The position numbers and the translations under genes are program-made. The notes beneath the pieces are model-generated. The model ran no database searches and had not been told where the DNA came from. It saw nothing but the letters and a program-made list of their open reading frames with translations. Shown here piece by piece: positions 60,401 through 64,000 of a stretch of DNA of 64,000 bases (positions are counted from its first letter, which is position 1; each line of letters starts with the position of its first letter). The stretch covers positions 9,413,787-9,477,786 of the forward strand of contig NC_039514.1 of NCBI RefSeq assembly GCF_003672135.1. Reading direction: 5' to 3'. The DNA is from Ooceraea biroi (lineage: Eukaryota > Arthropoda > Insecta > Hymenoptera > Formicidae).

Positions 60401-63371
60401 CTGGGACGACTGGAAACAGTCCATGATATTCGTTGCCAATAAGGACCACGGGGTCGGCATAACCACGATAGTCGGCTTTCAAATCGCCGGGCTGATGGAT
60501 CTTAAGATCTATGCACACAGCATGCAGGTCGGTACTAACGCGTGCGCAAATCATACGTGCTCGCACATTTGCCTGGGCGCACCAAACAACAGCCACGTGT
60601 GCCTCTGTCCGGATGGAATGGTGATGACGGACGGTAAGTGCATGTGCCCGGGTGGCATCACGCCATACCCTAATTCGACGTGCCCGCGCATCGCCAGCAC
60701 TTGCTCGTCCAACCAGTTTGCCTGCAACAACGGCGTCTGCATACCGGAATTCTGGAAATGCGACGGTGACAACGACTGCGGCGATAGCTCCGACGAGGCC
60801 AACTGCAACCGCGCCACCTGCAGCCCGAACAACTTCGAGTGCGACGGTAACAAGTGCATACCCAAGTACTGGGTATGCGACTTGGACCGCGACTGCAAAG
60901 ACGGCAAGGACGAGATGAATTGTACGTACACCAACTGCACGGAGACGCAATTCAAGTGCGACAACGGACGCTGCATCTCGCATCGCTGGCGGTGCGATGG
61001 TGAGGACGACTGCCGGGACGGCTCGGACGAACGTAACTGCACCAGGAACGTCCAGCCAAGCACGTGCCGTTCCGACGAGGTCCTCTGCAAGGCCGACAAC
61101 TCGTGCATACCAGCCGCGTGGAAATGCGACAGCGAGCCGGATTGCGAAGACGGAGCGGACGAGTCCGAGTGCAACAGCATGGTGTGCGAGCCTTGGCAGT
61201 TCACGTGCAACAACACGGGGGAGCAGAAGGAAACCGGGCACCGATGCATATACAAATCCTGGGCATGCGATGGTGACAGGGACTGCGCCGACGGTTCTGA
61301 CGAGTTGAATTGCAACACTACCATAGTACCGCAGCCGCCGCCGTATTCTCCACTTCTGCCGACCAACTCGTGCAACGATTGGATGTTCATGTGCAACAAC
61401 AAGAAGTGTGTGCCGTACTGGTGGAAGTGCGACAGCGTGGACGACTGCGGTGACGATTCTGACGAGATCGGCTGTGGCACTGGCGCAGATGTCACTCTGG
61501 AACCAACGTCACCGGGCCACACGACTGAACAACCGCGACTTTGTCGCGAGCACCAGTTCCAATGTTACAACGGTGATTGTATCGAGAATGCGTGGGTGTG
61601 CGACGGCTCCAACGACTGTCCGACCGGCGAGGATGAGCTGCAGCACTGCGATAAGATACACACGCCGTGCCGCGAGAACGATCAGTTCATGTGCCGACAG
61701 GACGGCTCGTGCGTGCCGCTATTGAACATTTGCAACGGTATCGAGGAGTGTCCAGACGGCAGCGACGAGCTCGGCTGCCACACGGAACATGAAGTCAGTC
61801 CAGCCGCCACTCCATCCTGCTACGCTGGCATGTTCCCGTGCGACGAGACGCGCTGCTTCCCGCTCGCCTCCTACTGCGACGGCAATAGAGACTGCTTCGA
61901 CGGATTCGACGAACTCAACTGCGAAAAGAACAACACGCGCGTGTACCAAGTACTGGTAATGGGAGTAGACGAGCGCTCCATTAACGACAGCAGTCTATTC
62001 CTCTTCTGGTGGATGCCGATACCGTCCAACGTGACCTTCGAGTTCCTACCCTCCATTGCGCGTACGATACCTGGCGCCAAGTGGACCAACGCCAGCGAAT
62101 GGATCGAGGACACCGAGTATCAGTTCAATAATCTCGAACCGTACACACGGTACAACCTGACGGTGTACGTGAAGCTGAAGGGACAGCCTACCGTGTTCCC
62201 GCCAGCCAAGTACCTAGTTGTGATGACCGGCGAAGGTGTTCCATCCGATCCCTGGAACGTCACGGTCACGCAGAAGAACGGTACCCGCGTAGAAGTGTCC
62301 TGGCGTCCACCCGTTCATCCGAATGGCCTCATCCTTGACTACATAGGCTATATTACGCCGCCCATACCGCCATTAGAGTTTACGCGGCAGAAGACCTCGG
62401 CGATAATTGACATGCCATTTGAGGCGGGCAAGAATTACTCCTTCTGGGTCGTCGCGAGGAACCGGCAGTACCAATCGGCCTCATCCAAGGTCGCTACGTT
62501 GATGTTCGACGGCTCGGCCAACATCGACGACATCGAAGATCTACGAGTAGTCGCGACCAGCAATCATTCTGTCACCTTGGCGTGGAAGAAGATGAAGGAC
62601 GTGGACGGGTATCACATCACGCCGCGGGCACCGCCAGCCTATCCCACTATGCAGACCATCTCGACCTTGGAGAATCAGATGGAGGTGAAGAACCTGTCGC
62701 CGGGCACCAAGTACACATTCGAGGTTGGCGCGATGAAGAAGACGTACGTCGGCAAGGTCGTCATGATAACGGCCACGACAAACGGCACCGCGTTGCCAAC
62801 GATTATGAAGCTGGACGCACAGCTGGGTAAATTGCAGAGGACGACCGTCAAACTCACTTGGGATCCGCCCAAGAGCACCAGGAAGATCAAATGGCAGTAC
62901 GCTATTTATTATGCCACCAACATGCCGGAGTTCTTTAAAGGTGAAGAGGACTTTACAGAATTCTCTTTACGCAAGTAGAGCTTTCGCATTCGCGATAGTA
63001 CGTTTTGTTCAAACGATTGTTTTCATGTCCGATATGGGATAATTATTTTATCGTTGCTGACTCATTTTTTTCATCACTGTGAAGCACATGTTATGAAATA
63101 TTTTCGTTTTGCAGCTCACAAGATGGTGACCACCAATCTCACAGCTACGATCAAGGATCTGGAGGCATGCGAGTCGTACGTCTTCGCCGTTGGTGTTATC
63201 GGCGATTACGGTACGGGACCGTTGAGTCAACCAACCACGGTCACGACACACTTCAACAAGCGTGCGCCTCCGAAGAGATTGCGCGTAACAGCGCCGCCGG
63301 AGAAGGACGACAAGATCATCGTCTCGTGGAGCGCGAGTTGCCCAACGATCGATGAACCGATTAGTTACACG
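52549..63371 (+). CDS. SORL1: Sortilin-related (SorLA/SORL1-type) sorting receptor, 5' part; 3' end beyond window
   Basis: Type I receptor sorting cargo between Golgi, endosomes and surface. Exons: 52549-52836, 56489-56767, 56868-57029, 57184-57471, 57604-57872, 58646-62940 and 63115-63371 (1,946 residues so far). A signal peptide spans about 1-24. A propeptide ends at a furin-like site (ERVRR, about 73-77). The VPS10 propeller runs from about 97 with Asp-box turns (SYDYGDTF, SIDHGKLW, TFDHGVTW, SRDAGLTW, STDEGETW), then the Cys-rich VPS10-C domain (about 650-780). A YWTD propeller follows (about 787-1057: YWADIVND, FWTDWAPG, YWVDARAD), then EGF (CANHTCSHICLG), nine LDLRa repeats (about 1111-1521) and FN3 domains from about 1526. 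The exon 6 donor (AAAG/GTGAAG at 62940-62941) was chosen on phase: G plus CT gives AHKMVTTNL. The transmembrane segment and tail are off the window. Confidence 0.93.
52837..54234. other. SorLA-type intron 1, 5' part (CpG-rich, low-complexity)
   Basis: CpG-rich to about 53,650, then AT-rich. Contains a 13-C run at 53132-53144 and a (CT)n tract near 53780. Long open frames on both strands here are composition artefacts. Confidence 0.5.
54235..54662. repeat. Nested and interlocked inverted repeats with AT runs
   Basis: Four blocks in the order A, B, A', B'. A (54238-54337) is inverted at 54440-54541 (A'). B (54360-54402) is inverted at 54565-54610 (B'), followed by a partial A'-like block. All ends share a TTGGGT...TCGTCCCG word, so they look like related mariner-type inverted ends. 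The perfect palindrome ATACGAGTTGCAACTCGTAT occurs twice, with a third one-mismatch copy. AT runs separate the blocks. Lies in SorLA-type intron 1. Confidence 0.7.
54705..55612 (+). mobile_element. Decayed DNA transposon with a pogo/CENP-B-like HTH remnant
   Basis: Imperfect inverted ends (CCCCTATTATGAGATA at about 54710 and its near-complement at about 55587-55602). Interior: MSKELK (54890-54907) ending at a GTAAGT donor, and at 55232-55320 a segment reading RETRKR, stop, QWNREDLAKAVAAVF. The latter resembles the opening of psq-type helix-turn-helix domains of pogo-like transposases. The family call is tentative. Confidence 0.45.
56105..56420. repeat. MITE with about 110-bp inverted arms next to the exon 2 acceptor
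   Basis: Arms at about 56105-56213 and 56311-56420 are inverted near-identical copies (GAAATTTATTTATT ends; inner CGTTTCGACCCAACTATTTC), with a spacer of about 97 bp. No coding content. It ends 68 bp before exon 2 of the SorLA-type gene. Confidence 0.75.
57925..58506. mobile_element. TA-flanked DNA transposon derivative with transposase C-terminal remnant
   Basis: Inverted ends of about 140 bp start CCGGGTGTTTCCTAAGTAAG (right end complement CAGGGTGTTTCC), with TA on both sides (57923-57924, 58507-58508). On the minus strand, 58180-58279 reads FERVRQSMERRVEACIMAAG then GHFQQLL and a stop. This is the typical tail of insect DDE transposases that carry a DUF4817-type N-terminus. Only this tail survives. 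It lies in SorLA-type intron 5. Confidence 0.75.
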
Positions 63372-64000
63372 GTGAGTCAATGTCTGTCTATTTAATTAGC
63401 TACCTCATTAAATAAATACAATGTGATCAAATTTCATGATTATTATGGAACGAAGTGTGCCTCGAAGGAATGATAAGCTTGATTGATGAAGCGATAAATC
63501 TGTCTCAAAGATATTGAATTGCTAATTTTCCTGAGAGTTCCTGATTTCCTTTTGCGAATTTGCTCGTTTATATACAAAATCTTTCGTAATTAGCAATTGA
63601 AATGGTGCTGGTTTTCCTCGCAGCGTTAGATGAATGTGAAAGAATAATTATTCCCGCAAAAATACAATACCGTTATTAAATATTTATTAATAGCCACAAA
63701 ACTATCTATACATGCAAAGTTTTCATTCAGGATCATGTTGGATGAATGATTTATTACTCGCGACTGATTAATGCAAAAATGCGTTATGTATTACAACAAG
63801 TGTGAAAAGACTAACAAACGTTTCATCACATTGGCATTAAATTCAAATCGAGTTCTTTGTTCTTTTTTTTCATTTGCATTTTGTGAAATGTTCCGGTGAT
63901 TTTCCCTTGCGAAATGTTTTACCGAGAAGATGATGTTACAAGAAACAGGGAAAAAATCACGGATTTCACGAACATTGCCGAGGATGTTTTCTTAACGACG
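63372..64000 (+). other. SorLA-type intron, beginning
   Basis: Starts with the GTGAGT donor after ISYT and is AT-rich to the window end. No further exon was recognised. Confidence 0.6.

Noticed and set aside
60180..61522. 353- and 323-codon antisense frames under the LDLRa region of the SorLA-type gene
   Set aside because: Shadow translations of Cys/Asp-rich repeats on the coding strand.
62966..62976. Alternative exon 6 donor GTAGAG just before the TAG of the SorLA-type frame
   Set aside because: It would end the exon in phase 2 and put the next FN3 exon out of frame, whereas the donor at 62941 keeps AHKMVTTNL in frame.
1..64000. CRISPR arrays, bacterial operons, prophage or tRNA/rRNA genes
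   Set aside because: None seen. The window is spliced insect DNA, and no cloverleaf or rRNA sequence was recognised by eye; a tRNA scan was not possible.

Overview
The window is insect nuclear DNA. Genes have short introns with GT-AG boundaries, introns are AT-rich next to CpG-rich blocks, and there are mariner transposons and many long-inverted-repeat elements. The gene set (a conventional beta-spectrin with the insect layout, a full VPS10/YWTD/LDLRa/FN3 SorLA-type receptor, CpG-rich first exons) suggests Hymenoptera, plausibly an ant. That placement is inference; no species-diagnostic marker was seen.

Layout. 1-946 (-): 5' part of the electron transfer flavoprotein alpha gene, running off the left edge. 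1520-2102 (+): LSm2, head-to-head with it. 2546-3818 (-): a carbonyl-reductase-type short-chain dehydrogenase, convergent with LSm2. 4505-8958 (+): Vps39, head-to-head with the reductase across a promoter interval holding two hairpin elements. 8959-32820: 24 kb without a confident protein gene, packed with repeats: two decayed mariners, a CpG-rich block at 11.6-14.4 kb, a dimer and a trimer array plus a monomer of a palindromic TTAA-flanked element, a long-TIR element with internal tandem repeats, and a separate foldback pair. 32879-45912 (+): beta-spectrin, with a 5.9 kb exon followed by small cassette exons and a two-exon PH domain. A complete two-exon 2-Cys peroxiredoxin lies antisense inside one of its introns (42854-43733). 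45913-52548: 3' flank and intergenic DNA, with a perfect 30-bp hairpin and another TTAA element. 52549-63371 (+): a SorLA (SORL1)-type sorting receptor, first seven coding exons, running off the right edge.

Gene models were built by joining splice sites by eye; reading-frame phase closes for every junction listed. The genes do not form one pathway. Vps39 (HOPS tethering) and SorLA (endosomal sorting receptor) both act in endolysosomal traffic, beta-spectrin is the submembrane skeleton, and ETFA, the carbonyl reductase and the peroxiredoxin are redox proteins. The adjacency looks like ordinary eukaryotic gene order.

The least ordinary content is the repeat landscape. An approximately 715-bp near-palindromic TTAA element occurs seven times. 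Its dimer and trimer arrays have TTAA only at the outer ends and the same internal junction at all three joints, although the two arrays lie in opposite orientation. This suggests multimers move as units or arise by one precise mechanism.
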